A stretch of 64,000 nucleotides of DNA from Candidatus Roseilinea sp. Its GTDB lineage: Bacteria; Chloroflexota; Anaerolineae; J036; Brachytrichaceae. Of this stretch, positions 9,913-18,941 are shown one piece after another (the first letter of the stretch is position 1; every line of letters starts with the position of its first letter). The DNA lies in NCBI GenBank assembly GCA_025998955.1, contig AP024676.1, positions 2,542,001 to 2,606,000 on the forward strand. Reading direction: 5' to 3'. Below the pieces are notes generated by a model. The model made no database searches. It saw only the letters and a program-made list of their open reading frames with translations, and was not told the origin of the DNA. The translations under genes were made by a program, and so were the position numbers.

Positions 9913-11193
9913 TCAGAGCCGTACGTGCCCATCACCTTCGCACACCCACTTGTAGCTGGTTAGCTCGCGCAAGCCCATCGGCCCGCGGGCGTGCACGCGC
10001 TGTGTGCTGATGGCCACCTCCGCGCCCAAGCCGAACTGTCCCCCGTCGTTGAAGCGGGTGCTGGCGTTCACGAATACCGCCGACGAATCTATCTCGTTCA
10101 GGAAGCGCTCGATGGCCTGCGGATCGCGCGAGCAGATGCCGTCGCTATGCTCCATCGTGTGCGCCTGGATGAAGGCAATCGCTTCGTCCAGCCCATCTAC
10201 TACTTTGACGCCGAGCACCAGCGAGAGCCACTCGGTATCCCAATCCTCAGGTGATGCAAGACGCAAGACGCAAGCGTTGTCCTGCGTCTTGTGTCTTGCG
10301 TCCTGCGTCAAGATGGCCATGGCGCGCTCATCGCATCGCAACTCGACGTTCTTCTCGGCGAGGCGCGCCGCGACCTTGGGCAAGAACTCAGCAGCGACCG
10401 ATTGGTGCACTAACAGCGTGCCCAGCGCGTTGCACACCGTCGGCTTACTGACCTTGGCATTGAAGACCACCTCGATGGCTTGCTTCTGATCGGCCGTGGC
10501 ATCTACGTAGATGTGGTTGATGCCCATGCCGCCGGTGATGACCGGGATGGTGCTGTGCTCCCGGCAGAAACGATGCAGCCCCTCGCCCCCGCGCGGGATG
10601 ATGAGGTCCACGTAGTCGTTCAGCCGCAGCAACTCCAGGATGCGCGCGCGGTCGGTGTCGGTGATCAATTGGACGGCATCGGTGGGCAAACCGGCATGGT
10701 TGAGTGCATCGTGGATGACCGTCGTCAGCGCGGTGTTGCTGTGGATGTTGTCGCTGCCGCCGCGCAGGATGACGGCATTGCCGCTCTTGAGCGCCAGCGC
10801 TGCGACATCGGTGGTGACGTTGGGCCGCGCTTCGTAGATCACCCCCAGCACGCCCAGGGGCACGCGGCGCTTGTGCAGCCGCAGGCCGTTGGGCAGGGTG
10901 CGGTGATCGAACTGCTCGCCGACCGGATCGGGCAAGGCGGCCACGGCGCGCACGTCGTTCGCCATGCTCTGCAAGCGTTGTGAGGTCAGCGTCAGCCGGT
11001 CAATGAAGTAGGCCTCGACGTTGCGCGCCTTGGCGTTCGCTACGTCCTGGGCGTTGGCATGCAAGATGTCATCCTGGCATGCCAGCAACCTATCGGCGAT
11101 GGCAAGCAACGCCGCGTTCTTTTGTGCGGTGCCGGCACGGGCCAGCCGCTTGCCGGCTGCCCTGGCACGCCGGCCGATCTCGATCATGTCCAT
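9913..11193 (-). CDS. proA: Glutamate-5-semialdehyde dehydrogenase (gamma-glutamyl phosphate reductase)
   Basis: A 426-residue ProA, the NADPH-dependent second step of proline synthesis (gamma-glutamyl phosphate to glutamate semialdehyde). Family landmarks are [44 protein letters not shown] and the catalytic cysteine in [14 protein letters not shown], followed by EHSDGI and the C-terminal [13 protein letters not shown]. Most ProA proteins have Glu where this one has Gly after NAL. About 19 residues near position 300 ([19 protein letters not shown]) are encoded by a short palindromic repeat and are extra to the family. proB is not in the window. The ATG at 11193 fits the family N-terminus. Confidence 0.95.
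   Translation of the reverse strand: MDMIEIGRRARAAGKRLARAGTAQKNAALLAIADRLLACQDDILHANAQDVANAKARNVEAYFIDRLTLTSQRLQSMANDVRAVAALPDPVGEQFDHRTLPNGLRLHKRRVPLGVLGVIYEARPNVTTDVAALALKSGNAVILRGGSDNIHSNTALTTVIHDALNHAGLPTDAVQLITDTDRARILELLRLNDYVDLIIPRGGEGLHRFCREHSTIPVITGGMGINHIYVDATADQKQAIEVVFNAKVSKPTVCNALGTLLVHQSVAAEFLPKVAARLAEKNVELRCDERAMAILTQDARHKTQDNACVLRLASPEDWDTEWLSLVLGVKVVDGLDEAIAFIQAHTMEHSDGICSRDPQAIERFLNEIDSSAVFVNASTRFNDGGQFGLGAEVAISTQRVHARGPMGLRELTSYKWVCEGDGHVRL
10255..10312. repeat. AAGACGC-type palindromic repeat inside proA
   Basis: Copies of GACGCAAGACGCAAG are followed by the reverse-complement type GTCTTGCGTCCTGCGTC, so the segment can fold as a hairpin. It lies in frame within proA and is related in word pattern to repeats between oppA/oppB and oppB/oppC. 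Confidence 0.75.
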
Positions 11194-11244
11194 GACTGCG
11201 ATTATCCATCGCCCGACGCGCTGTTGTGCGCCAGGACGGAAGGA

Positions 11245-11266
11245 GGAACGCTGCGGAGAACGTTCC
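11245..11266. repeat. Short inverted repeat between proA and the first SDR gene
   Basis: GGAACG (11245-11250) and CGTTCC (11261-11266) are separated by ten bases in a GGAGAACGTTCCCTACGGAG context. It could form a weak hairpin at the 3' end of the SDR gene, which ends at 11267. No T-run follows, so a terminator role is uncertain. Confidence 0.4.
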
Positions 11267-12109
11267 CTACGGAGACGCGGCCGATCGGCAACTGAACTGT
11301 GGCGTGAAACCGAACGCTTGCTCGGCGCGCTTGCCGCTGATCAGCGCGTCGTAGCCTTGAATGTCGGCACGCAGCTCGGCGTCGGGGTAATAGCGGGCGA
11401 TCAACTCGCGCGAAGGCAAGTCCACATGCGTGTCGCGCGCGGCGATGAACGCCACCGTGTGCGAACCCGCCGGCAGCGGCGCCGTCGCAGCCAGGTAGCA
11501 TGCCCGCGCGCAGTCAAGGATATGCACGTAGTGCGGCAGCGGATAGCGCTCATCGGGTGGGAGCGGCTCCGGCAGCGTTGGCCAGCGCTGCAGTGTCACC
11601 ACGTCGGTGAAGCGCAGGCTTACCGTAGTGAGTCCGCAATCGCGTGCGAAGTAATCGGCGATCATTTCGCCGACGTGCTTGGAGAGCGCGTAGTCGCTTT
11701 GTGGATCCACGGAATGATCCTCGTCGAGGGGGAAGTAGCGATAGCACACCGGCCGGTGTGGCGGCACGGTGTGGTTCACCTGGATAGATGAGGCCCAAAC
11801 TACGCGCGGCACGCCCAGGTGCGCCGCTGCTAGGAAGACGTTGTAGGTGATGGCGATGTTGGTCATGAACGTCTGCGCGTTCGGAAACATCTTGCTGTCG
11901 GGGATGGCGGCTAGGTTAATGACCGCATCGGCACCGTGCACGATGTCGTAACAACTGCCTAGGTCGGTCAGGTCGGCAGCGATGTAGGTGCCGAGGCCGT
12001 CGCCCCGCCCGACGTTATCTACGCCGAGCACCTGCGCACCCTGGCGGCGCGCATATTCGACGACCACAGAACCGATGTTGCCTTTAGCGCCGGTGACGAC
12101 GATTTTCAT
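11267..12109 (-). CDS. NAD-dependent epimerase/dehydratase (extended SDR), copy 1
   Basis: A 280-residue Rossmann oxidoreductase. It has the nucleotide-binding [19 protein letters not shown] (TGxxGxxG), an active-site serine region ([10 protein letters not shown]) and the catalytic YALSK (YxxxK). The start is the ATG at 12109, with GGAGA six bases upstream, overlapping the stop of the preceding SDR gene (ATGA). It is clearly a tandem paralogue of that gene: the first 60 residues share the run AADLTDLG and the [10 protein letters not shown] segment. Given the neighbouring UxuA- and RraA-like genes, a uronate or sugar-acid dehydrogenase/epimerase role is plausible but unproven. The last residues run into an unrelated repeat, so the tail may have been replaced. 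Confidence 0.85.
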   Translation of the reverse strand: MKIVVTGAKGNIGSVVVEYARRQGAQVLGVDNVGRGDGLGTYIAADLTDLGSCYDIVHGADAVINLAAIPDSKMFPNAQTFMTNIAITYNVFLAAAHLGVPRVVWASSIQVNHTVPPHRPVCYRYFPLDEDHSVDPQSDYALSKHVGEMIADYFARDCGLTTVSLRFTDVVTLQRWPTLPEPLPPDERYPLPHYVHILDCARACYLAATAPLPAGSHTVAFIAARDTHVDLPSRELIARYYPDAELRADIQGYDALISGKRAEQAFGFTPQFSCRSAASP

Positions 12110-12963
12110 TGCTGATCTCCCTCTTGCTGTGAATCGTGACAAGCATAGCGTGGGACGAAGCCGAACGCCTCTCGGGCGCGTGCGATGCTGATCGGCGTAG
12201 TGTAGCCGCTCAGCTCACCCCGCACAGGAACATCGGGGTAAAACCGGCGCAGGAATGCCAGGGTGGTCATAGTAAAGCGCACATCCGGCGCAGCGATGAA
12301 AGCCGGGATGTGTGTCGCCGGTGGCAAGTCCGCCGTAGCGGCCAACCATGCCGCGCGCGCGGCATCCTCCACATGCACGCAGAACGGCAACGGATCAACG
12401 GCGTCGTCTGGCGGTGGTGGGTGTGGCAGGCTGCGCCATTCATCCGGCGAGCACACCCACACGTAACGCAGGCTGACGATGGTCATGCCGTAGTGCCGGG
12501 CGAACATCTCGGCTGCCTGCTCGGTCATCAGCTTGCTCAGGCCATACTCGTCCTTCGGGTCGGGCGGATGCGCTTCGTCGAGCGGGAAGTATTGGAAGCG
12601 CGCGCGAATGGGATGGCCGGCGCGATGTATCACCTGGATGGACGACGCAGCGACCACGCGCCGGATGCCTAAATGATGCGCCGCAAGCAGGACGTTGTAG
12701 GCGCTGCTGACGTTCTGGAGCAACGTGCGTGCGGCGGTGAACTGATCGGCGCGTGGCACGGCGGCCAGGTGAATGACCGCGTCCGCGCCGCGTAGCACGT
12801 CGTAGACCTGTCCCAGGTCGGTCAGATCGGCGGCGATGTAGGTGCCGAGGCCATCGCCGCGCCCGACGTGATCCACGCCGAGCACCTGCGCGCCCTGGCG
12901 GCGCGCATATGTGGCGACGGCGGCGCCGACTTTGCCGCAACTGCCGGTGACGACAATCCTCAT
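12106..12963 (-). CDS. NAD-dependent epimerase/dehydratase (extended SDR), copy 2
   Basis: A 285-residue extended short-chain dehydrogenase with VVTGSCGKVGAAVATYARR at the N-terminus, AASSIQVIH before the active site, and YGLSK as the YxxxK motif. The ATG at 12963 is chosen over a GTG six bases upstream because CAGGTG can serve as its ribosome site. It is the first of two tandem homologous genes and its stop overlaps the start of the next by four bases. It follows the mannonate-dehydratase-like gene by 35 bp, so all lie in one operon read from 14908 leftwards. The substrate is probably a sugar or sugar acid; no closer assignment can be made from sequence. Confidence 0.85.
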   Translation of the reverse strand: MRIVVTGSCGKVGAAVATYARRQGAQVLGVDHVGRGDGLGTYIAADLTDLGQVYDVLRGADAVIHLAAVPRADQFTAARTLLQNVSSAYNVLLAAHHLGIRRVVAASSIQVIHRAGHPIRARFQYFPLDEAHPPDPKDEYGLSKLMTEQAAEMFARHYGMTIVSLRYVWVCSPDEWRSLPHPPPPDDAVDPLPFCVHVEDAARAAWLAATADLPPATHIPAFIAAPDVRFTMTTLAFLRRFYPDVPVRGELSGYTTPISIARAREAFGFVPRYACHDSQQEGDQQ

Positions 12964-12998
12964 GCGCACCTGCTCGGCACCCGCGACCGACGACCAGC

Positions 12999-13976
12999 CT
13001 ACTCGCGCTTCTGACGATACACGGCTTCGCGCAGGCCGCGAATGTAGCCGATGGCGTAAAGCCGGCCAAAGGACGAGTAGCCGGCGTTCTCGTTACTATC
13101 CCCCTCGACGGTCGGCACGTGATCCGGGCGCAGCACGCCCTCAAAACCGATGTCGCGATAGGCCTCCATACAGGCCAGCATGTCGGTCTTGCCGTCGTCG
13201 TGCCAAGCCTCCTCGAAGTGGCGCACGTCGCCCTTCACATCGCGAAAGTGCACGAAGCTGATCTTGCCCTGCCGGCCGAAATGGCGAATCACCGCCGGCA
13301 GGTCGTCGGTCATCAGTGTAAAGTTGCCTTGGCACAACGTGATGGTGTTGTAGTCGCTGGGCACCATATCCACCACGCGCTGGAAGTTTTCTACGCTGGT
13401 GAGGATGCGACCGACGCCGCGCAGCGGCGAGAGCGGCGGGTCATCGGGATGTGCGCTGAGCTTGACGCCGGCGCTCTCGGCCACCGGCACCATGATTTTG
13501 AGGAAGTCTTCGAGGTTCTTCCACAGGTCTTCCTCTTTGACCTGGGGCAGCGGTGGCCCTTTCTCATAGTCGCTTAGGTCGAATGACGTGACCAGCGATC
13601 CACCACGCGACGGGGTGCTGGTGCTGGTGCGCGTCCAGTTCATCACTGCCATCCAGGCGTAGCACCACACCGGGATCTCCAGCCGGCCCATGTTCTCGAC
13701 CAGCTTGATGCACCACTCGATCTCCTGGTCTTTGCCCGGCAGGCCGCGCATGATCTTGTCCATCGGCGGGCGGGTCTCGATCACGGCCAGCTTGAAGCCG
13801 CCGTCTTCGTAGCGCTTCTTCATGCGCAGCAACGGCATGAAGTCGTAGGGCGTCTCGTTCGGCCCGCAATCGCTGGGCAGGGGCAAGCCGCCCACGGCAT
13901 AGTCCACGCCGGCCTGCTTGGCCAGCTTCCACAAGGGCGAAGGGTTCGGGGGAAGATATTCTGCAATTTTGATCAT
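12999..13976 (-). CDS. uxuA: Mannonate dehydratase-like protein
   Basis: A 325-residue TIM-barrel protein of the UxuA family, which dehydrates D-mannonate to 2-keto-3-deoxygluconate in hexuronate breakdown. Landmarks are KLSAHPDDPP (metal-ligand His), LCQGNF, ISFVHFRDVKG and the C-terminal RPDHVPTVEG followed by SSFGRLYAIGYIRGL. These carry the expected Cys, His and Asp metal ligands. It is somewhat shorter than the E. coli enzyme. The start ATG at 13976 gives MIKIAEYLPPNPSPLW, as expected for this subfamily. It lies between an RraA-like gene and two SDR genes, consistent with an aldonate or uronate route. Activity on a related acid rather than mannonate remains possible. Confidence 0.85.
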   Translation of the reverse strand: MIKIAEYLPPNPSPLWKLAKQAGVDYAVGGLPLPSDCGPNETPYDFMPLLRMKKRYEDGGFKLAVIETRPPMDKIMRGLPGKDQEIEWCIKLVENMGRLEIPVWCYAWMAVMNWTRTSTSTPSRGGSLVTSFDLSDYEKGPPLPQVKEEDLWKNLEDFLKIMVPVAESAGVKLSAHPDDPPLSPLRGVGRILTSVENFQRVVDMVPSDYNTITLCQGNFTLMTDDLPAVIRHFGRQGKISFVHFRDVKGDVRHFEEAWHDDGKTDMLACMEAYRDIGFEGVLRPDHVPTVEGDSNENAGYSSFGRLYAIGYIRGLREAVYRQKRE

Positions 13977-13979
13977 GAT

Positions 13980-14130
13980 GAGCTGTGAGCTGTGAGCTGT
14001 GAGCTGTGAGCTATGAGCTATGAGCTATGAGCGGTGAGCCATGAGCCATGAGCTGCAAGCGAGCGGCAGAGAAGTCGGAAGCGAAGCACTCGAAGCTTAA
14101 ACACTCATAGCTCAAAGCTGAGAGCTCACC
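13980..14130. repeat. Period-7 GAGCTGT/GAGCTAT array with inverted partner
   Basis: From 13980 there are about eleven heptamers (GAGCTGT, GAGCTAT, GAGCGGT, GAGCCAT) in a row. After a 40-50 base gap, complementary words follow at about 14101-14130 (CTCATAGCTC, AAGCTGAGAGCTCACCGCT). The whole piece, between the RraA-like gene and uxuA, can fold as one long hairpin. It lies within the operon transcript and may affect expression of the genes after it. Confidence 0.85.
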
Positions 14131-14131
14131 G

Positions 14132-14908
14132 CTACAAAACGCCGAACTCTTTATACACCTCGTCAATCGGCATGCCCGCGGCCAGCATCTCGCGCTCGCG
14201 GTTCTCGAACTCGAAGATGGCCTCGACGCGCAATAGCACCTCGTCCACCAAGTGCTTGGGGATGATCTGTGCACCGTCGTTGTCGGCGAACACGTAGTCG
14301 CCGGGGTTCACGCGCACGTAGTGCGTGATATGGCCCGGCAGATAGATCGGCTTGTTCACTTCGAGGATGATCCAGCCGCCGAAGGCGTTGGGGCGCGTGC
14401 CGAAGACGAACATCGGGAAGTCCGGCATCTTCAACACGTATTGCGTATCGCGACAATTGCCGGCGATCAACATGCCACGACAACCGTGTGCGTAGGCGAG
14501 TTGGCAACTCATCTCGCCGAAGTGCGCCGGCTGCATGTCGCCGCCGCAATCGAAGCACAGCACGCTGCCGGGCGGCTCGCTGGCAACGGCTCGCATCATG
14601 CGCTTCTGAGGGTGGCCGCCCTTCGCCTCCCAGTCCGCCTCGATTTCGCGCTGCCACTCGGGATCAGTGCTGGGGTCGGGCAGCGAGTGTAGCTTGACGG
14701 GAATAGCGCGCCCGACCAGTTGCATGCCTTGGCGCAGCGGCTTGAAGCGGTCGGAGAGCACGGTGTGGGTCACGCCCAGCGTGGCAAGCGCGTCCGACAC
14801 TGCGCCGCCGTAGCCGGCTCGGCGAAAGCGCTCGATGCGTTCCAGGTCGGTGATGTTCAATCTGCGAACGGTATCTTTGGTCAATCCGGTGAGAGGTCCG
14901 TGTGGCAT
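14132..14908 (-). CDS. RraA / HMG-aldolase family protein
   Basis: A 258-residue protein of the RraA-like fold. Typical parts are AVSDALATLGVTHTVLSDRF near the N-terminus, GMLIAGNCRDTQYVLKMPDFPMFVFGTRPN (the Asp of GxxRD binds the metal in the aldolases) and PGDYVFADNDGAQIIPKH. Members include 4-hydroxy-4-methyl-2-oxoglutarate aldolase and oxaloacetate decarboxylases, and the fold also gave RNase E inhibitors. Placed first in an operon with uxuA and SDR genes, a lyase acting on a keto-acid is the likelier role here. The start at 14908 is chosen because AGGAGC lies seven bases upstream; the longer frame to 14989 has no such site and unlikely residues. Confidence 0.85.
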   Translation of the reverse strand: MPHGPLTGLTKDTVRRLNITDLERIERFRRAGYGGAVSDALATLGVTHTVLSDRFKPLRQGMQLVGRAIPVKLHSLPDPSTDPEWQREIEADWEAKGGHPQKRMMRAVASEPPGSVLCFDCGGDMQPAHFGEMSCQLAYAHGCRGMLIAGNCRDTQYVLKMPDFPMFVFGTRPNAFGGWIILEVNKPIYLPGHITHYVRVNPGDYVFADNDGAQIIPKHLVDEVLLRVEAIFEFENREREMLAAGMPIDEVYKEFGVL

Positions 14909-15241
14909 AGGGAAGCTCCTGCGCACTGCAATCTGCTGATTACGCGACGACGCGATCTGAAACCAGGCCGCACAGATGCGATTGCACATTCGTGGCGACC
15001 GGAGCGAGTTCCGGGGCCATTCGCAGCGAGCGATGCGAGGTCATAAGCAAGTGCATGCAGCGCGTTGAAACAAGGGAATTGTAGTGACTTTCCGCGAATG
15101 CACACGCTCTCTGCTTTGCTTAAAGTTAACGTTCGCTATTAGAATGCTTCTAGACATGAAGTCTCGCGCTAGCCTTTCATGGCAACCGACCTCGTGCTGT
15201 TGTAAAAGTTTGCTCATAGCGGCTAACGGGTGAAATGGCCT
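14909..15241. other. 333-bp divergent intergenic region
   Basis: It separates the leftward RraA operon from the rightward RCC1 gene. No gene is supported. It contains a good sigma70-like promoter towards the RCC1 gene (annotated separately), and the right half is AT-richer than the surroundings. The promoter of the RraA operon must also lie here but cannot be placed. Confidence 0.6.
15116..15145 (+). promoter_or_regulatory. Candidate promoter of the RCC1-repeat gene
   Basis: TTGCTT at 15116-15121 and TAGAAT at 15140-15145 are separated by 18 bases; the -10 matches the consensus at five of six positions. It lies about 95 bases upstream of the start codon. Confidence 0.4.
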
Positions 15242-17536
15242 ATGAATCAGACCTTGTCGTGGATACGATTTACTGCAGCGACGTCAGCGCTCTTCTTCAG
15301 TTTGCATATCCCCGAAGCATCGGCTTCGTCAAACAGCTCTGCTTTAGTCCTAACAGCGGGCGAGAAATACACCTGTGCAATCCGTGAAGGTGTCTTACTC
15401 TGTTGGGGAGAGAATGCTTTCGGCCAGCTCGGATTAGGCGATCAGGACAGTCACTCTACGCCACAAGCGGTGACCAAGTGGCCGGCCGCAGCGCGCGGCG
15501 CTGTCACGGCAGTGTCAGCGGGTCGGGGTTACACCTGCGCAGTACGCAACGGTGCACTGTATTGCTGGGGATCGAACGATTACGGCCAGCTTGGGCTAGG
15601 CGAAACTAACGCTAAGAATCCGCTGTTCAGGATGCCGGAGCTCGAACCGCGCACCGTGGCCATGCCGGGCAGCGGCGCGGTCACATCCGTCGCCACAGGC
15701 TGGCGTCACACTTGCGCCATCCGCGGCGGCGCGCTGTATTGTTGGGGTGACAACGCCAACGGCCAGCTCGGGTTGGGCAACTCCGGGCAATCACCGCTTG
15801 GGATACCAGAACCCGAACTCGAACCGCGCGCGGTGACGCTGCCGGGCAGCGGGCCGGTGACCCCAGTTACGGCCGGTCGTGCGCATACTTGCGCCATCCG
15901 CAGTGGCGCGCTGTATTGCTGGGGTGAGAACCGCTATAACCAGCTCGGTCTGGCAGACAAGGCGAGCCAAGACACGCCGCAAATGGTCGCACTGCCAGGC
16001 AGCGGCCCCGTAACAGCCATTGCCGCCGGCGAAGAACACACCTGCGCGGTTCGCGGCGGCGCGCTGTATTGTTGGGGTGACGACGATTTTGGACAACTTG
16101 GGCCGGGCGAGCAGATAAGGGGGACTGCACTCAAAGCGGTGAAAGTGCCCGGCAGCGGTGCGATTACCTCGCTCGCGACCGGAAGATCGCATACCTGTGC
16201 GGTTCGTGGCGAGTCACTCTACTGTTGGGGCGATAACTTCTATTATGGCCAGCTTGGGCTTGGCCATGCCGGCCCGTACGAAGCTCTGGAAGCCGTCGCG
16301 CTGCCCGGCAGTGGCCCGGTGACGTCCGTTGCTGCTGGCGACTCGCACACCTGTGCGGCACGTGGCAGCGTGCTGTACTGTTGGGGTCGCAACGACCGGG
16401 GCCAGCTTGGCATCGGGAGCACAACGAGATACACCACGCCTCAGGCGGTCAGCTTGCCGGGCGAAGGCAAAGTGGTTGCGCTCGCCATCGGTGCAGAGGG
16501 GCACACCTGCGTCGTTCGCGGCGGCGCGCTGTATTGCTGGGGCCTGAACGATTACGGCCAGCTTGGAATTGGCGCCGACGCGACCTACGATGACCCGCAA
16601 GAGATTGCGTTAACCGGACGTGGGGACGTCGGCGCAATTGCGGCGGGCTTGTTTCACACCTGCGCTGTTCGCGGAGACGCGCTGTTCTGTTGGGGAAGAA
16701 ATGTTTTCGGCGAACTCGGACAGGGAGACACGGCGTTCTACGACGGTCCCCAACAGGTCAGCTTGGCCGGCAGCGGCAAGATCAACGCAGTTTCAACCGG
16801 ATGGCTCCACACGTGCGCGATTCGCAGCGGCACGCTGTATTGCTGGGGGCGCAACGACGCCGGGCAACTTGGACTCGGCAATCAAACAGATTACGCCACG
16901 CCGCAATCGGTCAAGTTGCCTGGGAGTGGAACGTTGAATGGCGTTTCGGCGGGCGGCCTGCACACATGCGCGATTCGCGGCGGCGCGCTGTATTGCTGGG
17001 GGCGGAACGACCATTTCCAGCTCGGGCTCGGAGACGACGCCGACAGGACTGCACCTCAAGTGGTGTCGAGCTGGCCAGATCGTAACAACGAGGCGGTCAC
17101 CGCGGTTTCATCGGGGTACTACCATACCTGCGCAATTCGCGGCGGTGGGCTGTATTGCTGGGGCGCGAGCATCTATGGACAACTCGGGCTGGGACAGACT
17201 AAGCAAAGCGCTACTCCACAACGGGTGAACTTGCCGGGGAGCGGGGTCGTGCAAAGCGTCTCAACGAACGCCGACCACACCTGTGCCACTCGCGGCGGTA
17301 GGCTGTATTGCTGGGGCAAGAACGATTACGGCCAGCTGGGGCTGGGCGACTTCACTTATCGGAACACGCCACAAGAAGTGAAACTGCCCGGAAGTGGCGC
17401 AGTGACCGCTGTGGCAACCGGCAGTGATCATACCTGTGCCATCCGCGACGACGTGCTGTATTGCTGGGGACGAAACGATTTCGGCCAGCTCGGGCTAGCG
17501 CGACCGTTGACGCCCCAACGGGTCAAGCTGCCGTAG
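15242..17536 (+). CDS. Secreted RCC1-repeat protein, 14 repeats
   Basis: About 764 residues: a signal peptide (LSWIRFTAATSALFFSLH, cleavage near EASA/SS) followed by fourteen units of roughly 50 residues. Each contains the pattern HTCAxRxGxLYCWGxNxxGQLGLG. This is the RCC1 blade; fourteen units fit two seven-bladed beta-propellers. Each unit has two cysteines at fixed spacing (in HTC and YCWG), which suggests one disulfide per blade in the oxidised extracytoplasmic space. The preferred start is the ATG at 15242, although a GTG at 15230 is in frame. RCC1 propellers are protein-interaction platforms; no catalytic domain is present. It is monocistronic, ending at a strong hairpin. Confidence 0.92.
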   Translation: MNQTLSWIRFTAATSALFFSLHIPEASASSNSSALVLTAGEKYTCAIREGVLLCWGENAFGQLGLGDQDSHSTPQAVTKWPAAARGAVTAVSAGRGYTCAVRNGALYCWGSNDYGQLGLGETNAKNPLFRMPELEPRTVAMPGSGAVTSVATGWRHTCAIRGGALYCWGDNANGQLGLGNSGQSPLGIPEPELEPRAVTLPGSGPVTPVTAGRAHTCAIRSGALYCWGENRYNQLGLADKASQDTPQMVALPGSGPVTAIAAGEEHTCAVRGGALYCWGDDDFGQLGPGEQIRGTALKAVKVPGSGAITSLATGRSHTCAVRGESLYCWGDNFYYGQLGLGHAGPYEALEAVALPGSGPVTSVAAGDSHTCAARGSVLYCWGRNDRGQLGIGSTTRYTTPQAVSLPGEGKVVALAIGAEGHTCVVRGGALYCWGLNDYGQLGIGADATYDDPQEIALTGRGDVGAIAAGLFHTCAVRGDALFCWGRNVFGELGQGDTAFYDGPQQVSLAGSGKINAVSTGWLHTCAIRSGTLYCWGRNDAGQLGLGNQTDYATPQSVKLPGSGTLNGVSAGGLHTCAIRGGALYCWGRNDHFQLGLGDDADRTAPQVVSSWPDRNNEAVTAVSSGYYHTCAIRGGGLYCWGASIYGQLGLGQTKQSATPQRVNLPGSGVVQSVSTNADHTCATRGGRLYCWGKNDYGQLGLGDFTYRNTPQEVKLPGSGAVTAVATGSDHTCAIRDDVLYCWGRNDFGQLGLARPLTPQRVKLP

Positions 17537-17559
17537 GGATGCGCGCAGAGCGCGCATCC
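17537..17559 (+). terminator. Hairpin directly after the RCC1 gene
   Basis: A perfect 10-bp stem, GGATGCGCGC / GCGCGCATCC, with a three-base AGA loop begins at the base after the stop codon. A second GC hairpin (CCCGCG…CGCGGG) follows. There is no clear T-run, so it may terminate weakly or protect the 3' end. Confidence 0.6.
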
Positions 17560-17587
17560 TTGGCCCGCGGCGCGGGATAATGCAGCT

Positions 17588-17986
17588 ATGCCCGACGACA
17601 TCCAGTTCTACGACAATCCGAACGGTCAGCCGTTCGACAAGCTGCCCAAGCGCCCGCCGAGCGACGCGCGCGTCACCGACTACCGCGTGATGCCCTGGCC
17701 GGACGGCACGCGCGTGACGGTGGAGATGGGCCTGACGCCGTTCAAGGAATTCCCTTCGATTGACGTGAGCATCCTGACCGAGGATGGGGAAGTATTGCGC
17801 TACACCTCGATGGTGGGAGCGATGGAACGCCGTCCGGCGCCGACCCTGTGGCTGCCGCGCGGCATCCCCAAAGGCACGCCGCTGATTGCGCTGATCGAGG
17901 TGTTGGGCGACGAGGCGCCGCTCCAGACGGTGCGCGTGGCGTTCGCTGTCGCCGGGCCGATCGTCAAGCAGGCGGTAGAACCATAG
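17588..17986 (+). CDS. Small hypothetical protein with a decayed copy at 23435-23600
   Basis: 132 residues, no signal peptide, no transmembrane helix. The sequence is beta-rich with a central EMGLTPFKEFPSIDVSILTE segment and a TLWLPRGIPKGTPL turn; I recognise no family. A frameshifted homologous segment lies 5.5 kb downstream after the double substrate-binding protein gene. The two copies thus bracket the IS5-like element and the first mau-like locus. The ATG at 17588 is the first in frame, and the ribosome site is weak. Confidence 0.65.
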   Translation: MPDDIQFYDNPNGQPFDKLPKRPPSDARVTDYRVMPWPDGTRVTVEMGLTPFKEFPSIDVSILTEDGEVLRYTSMVGAMERRPAPTLWLPRGIPKGTPLIALIEVLGDEAPLQTVRVAFAVAGPIVKQAVEP

Positions 17987-18030
17987 ACGAACACGTTCTA
18001 CAAATTCGAACCAGCTTGACAAAGCTATTA

Positions 18031-18941
18031 GAACCTATCTCTAAACTTACGGAACGAGCCATAATAGGGATATGGATAATACCAGTGGGACGCGATACGC
18101 CGACGTTGCAAGTTGGGAGCTGTCTGATAGTCTGTGGGCGCGCATTGAACCGTTGTTGCCCCAACCGAAGTCGCGCTATCGCGGACGCGGACGGCAGCGC
18201 AAACACATCGGTGGGCGGCCGGCAGCAGACCGGCGCAAGACCATGACCGGCATCTTGTACGCGCTGCGAACCGGCATTCCGTGGAACGCCATGCCGAAAG
18301 AGTATGGATCGGGAAAGACAGTCCATCGCTACTTTCAGCGCTGGGTGCAGGCGGGCGTCTTCAAGCGCATGTGGCAGGCGGGTTTGGCGGAGTATGACGA
18401 GGTCAAAGGGATCGCCTGGAAGTGGCAAGCGGGCGACGGGGCGATGACCAAGGCCCCGCTGGGGGGCGAAAAGACAGGCAAAAACCCTACGGATCGCGCC
18501 AAAAGGGGCGTCAAGCGCAGTCTGTTGGTGGATGAGCAGGGTGTGCCGTTGTCGATCGTGGTCAGCGGGGCGAACACGCCGGATAGCGCGTTGCTGGAGT
18601 CCACGCTGGATGCCATGCCGGTGGAGCGACCTGACCCGCAAACCGTCCCGCAGAATCTGTGTCTGGACAAAGCTTACAGCGGCGAACCCTGCCGTCAGGT
18701 GGCGCAGGCACATGGCTACGAAATCCATGTGCCGGACAAGGAGAACGCCCAAAAAAACGCCGGCGCAAGCCGGGCCGACGCAAGTCGCGCCGCTGGGTGG
18801 TCGAAGTGACTCATTCATGGCTCAATCGCTTTCGTCGGTTGCTGATTCGCTGGGAGAAGAAGGCGAGCAATTATCTGTCCCTGCTGTTTTTCGCCTGCGC
18901 CATCATCTGTTGGCGCAAATGCGAGGTTTAGAGATAGGCTC
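18031..18941 (+). mobile_element. IS5-family (IS1031-like) insertion sequence, 911 bp
   Basis: The ends match as imperfect inverted repeats: GAACCTATCTCTAAAC at 18031-18046 and the complement of GAGCCTATCTCTAAAC at 18926-18941, one mismatch in 16. The flanks carry a TTA duplication (18028-18030 and 18942-18944), which fits the TNA target of the IS1031 group. It contains one transposase with a frameshift. It lies just before the first mau-like locus. Only one copy is in the window. Confidence 0.88.
18072..18931 (+). CDS. IS5-family transposase made by a -1 frameshift
   Basis: The first frame (18072-18809) encodes the N-terminal HTH region and the DDE residues D122 (GDGAMTKAPLGG) and D199 (LCLDKAYSG). 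The final catalytic Glu is in the -1 frame, in RRWVVEVTHSWLNRFRRLLI-type sequence ending at 18931. The frames overlap at seven A (18751-18757) in GCC-CAA-AAA-AAC. A -1 slip there continues as QKK-RRRKPGRRK and gives a 286-residue product of normal length. Programmed slippage is known for several IS5 subgroups, so this is probably the normal route to active enzyme rather than decay. A simple mutation in the A-run cannot be excluded. Confidence 0.85.

Noticed and set aside
13980-14056. A CRISPR-like or minisatellite array
   Set aside because: Units are seven bases without spacers, and there are no cas genes; it belongs to the short hairpin-forming repeats.
15400-17500. DNA tandem repeats as a mobile or CRISPR structure
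   Set aside because: They are the codons of the RCC1 protein units; similarity follows conserved residues with varied third bases.
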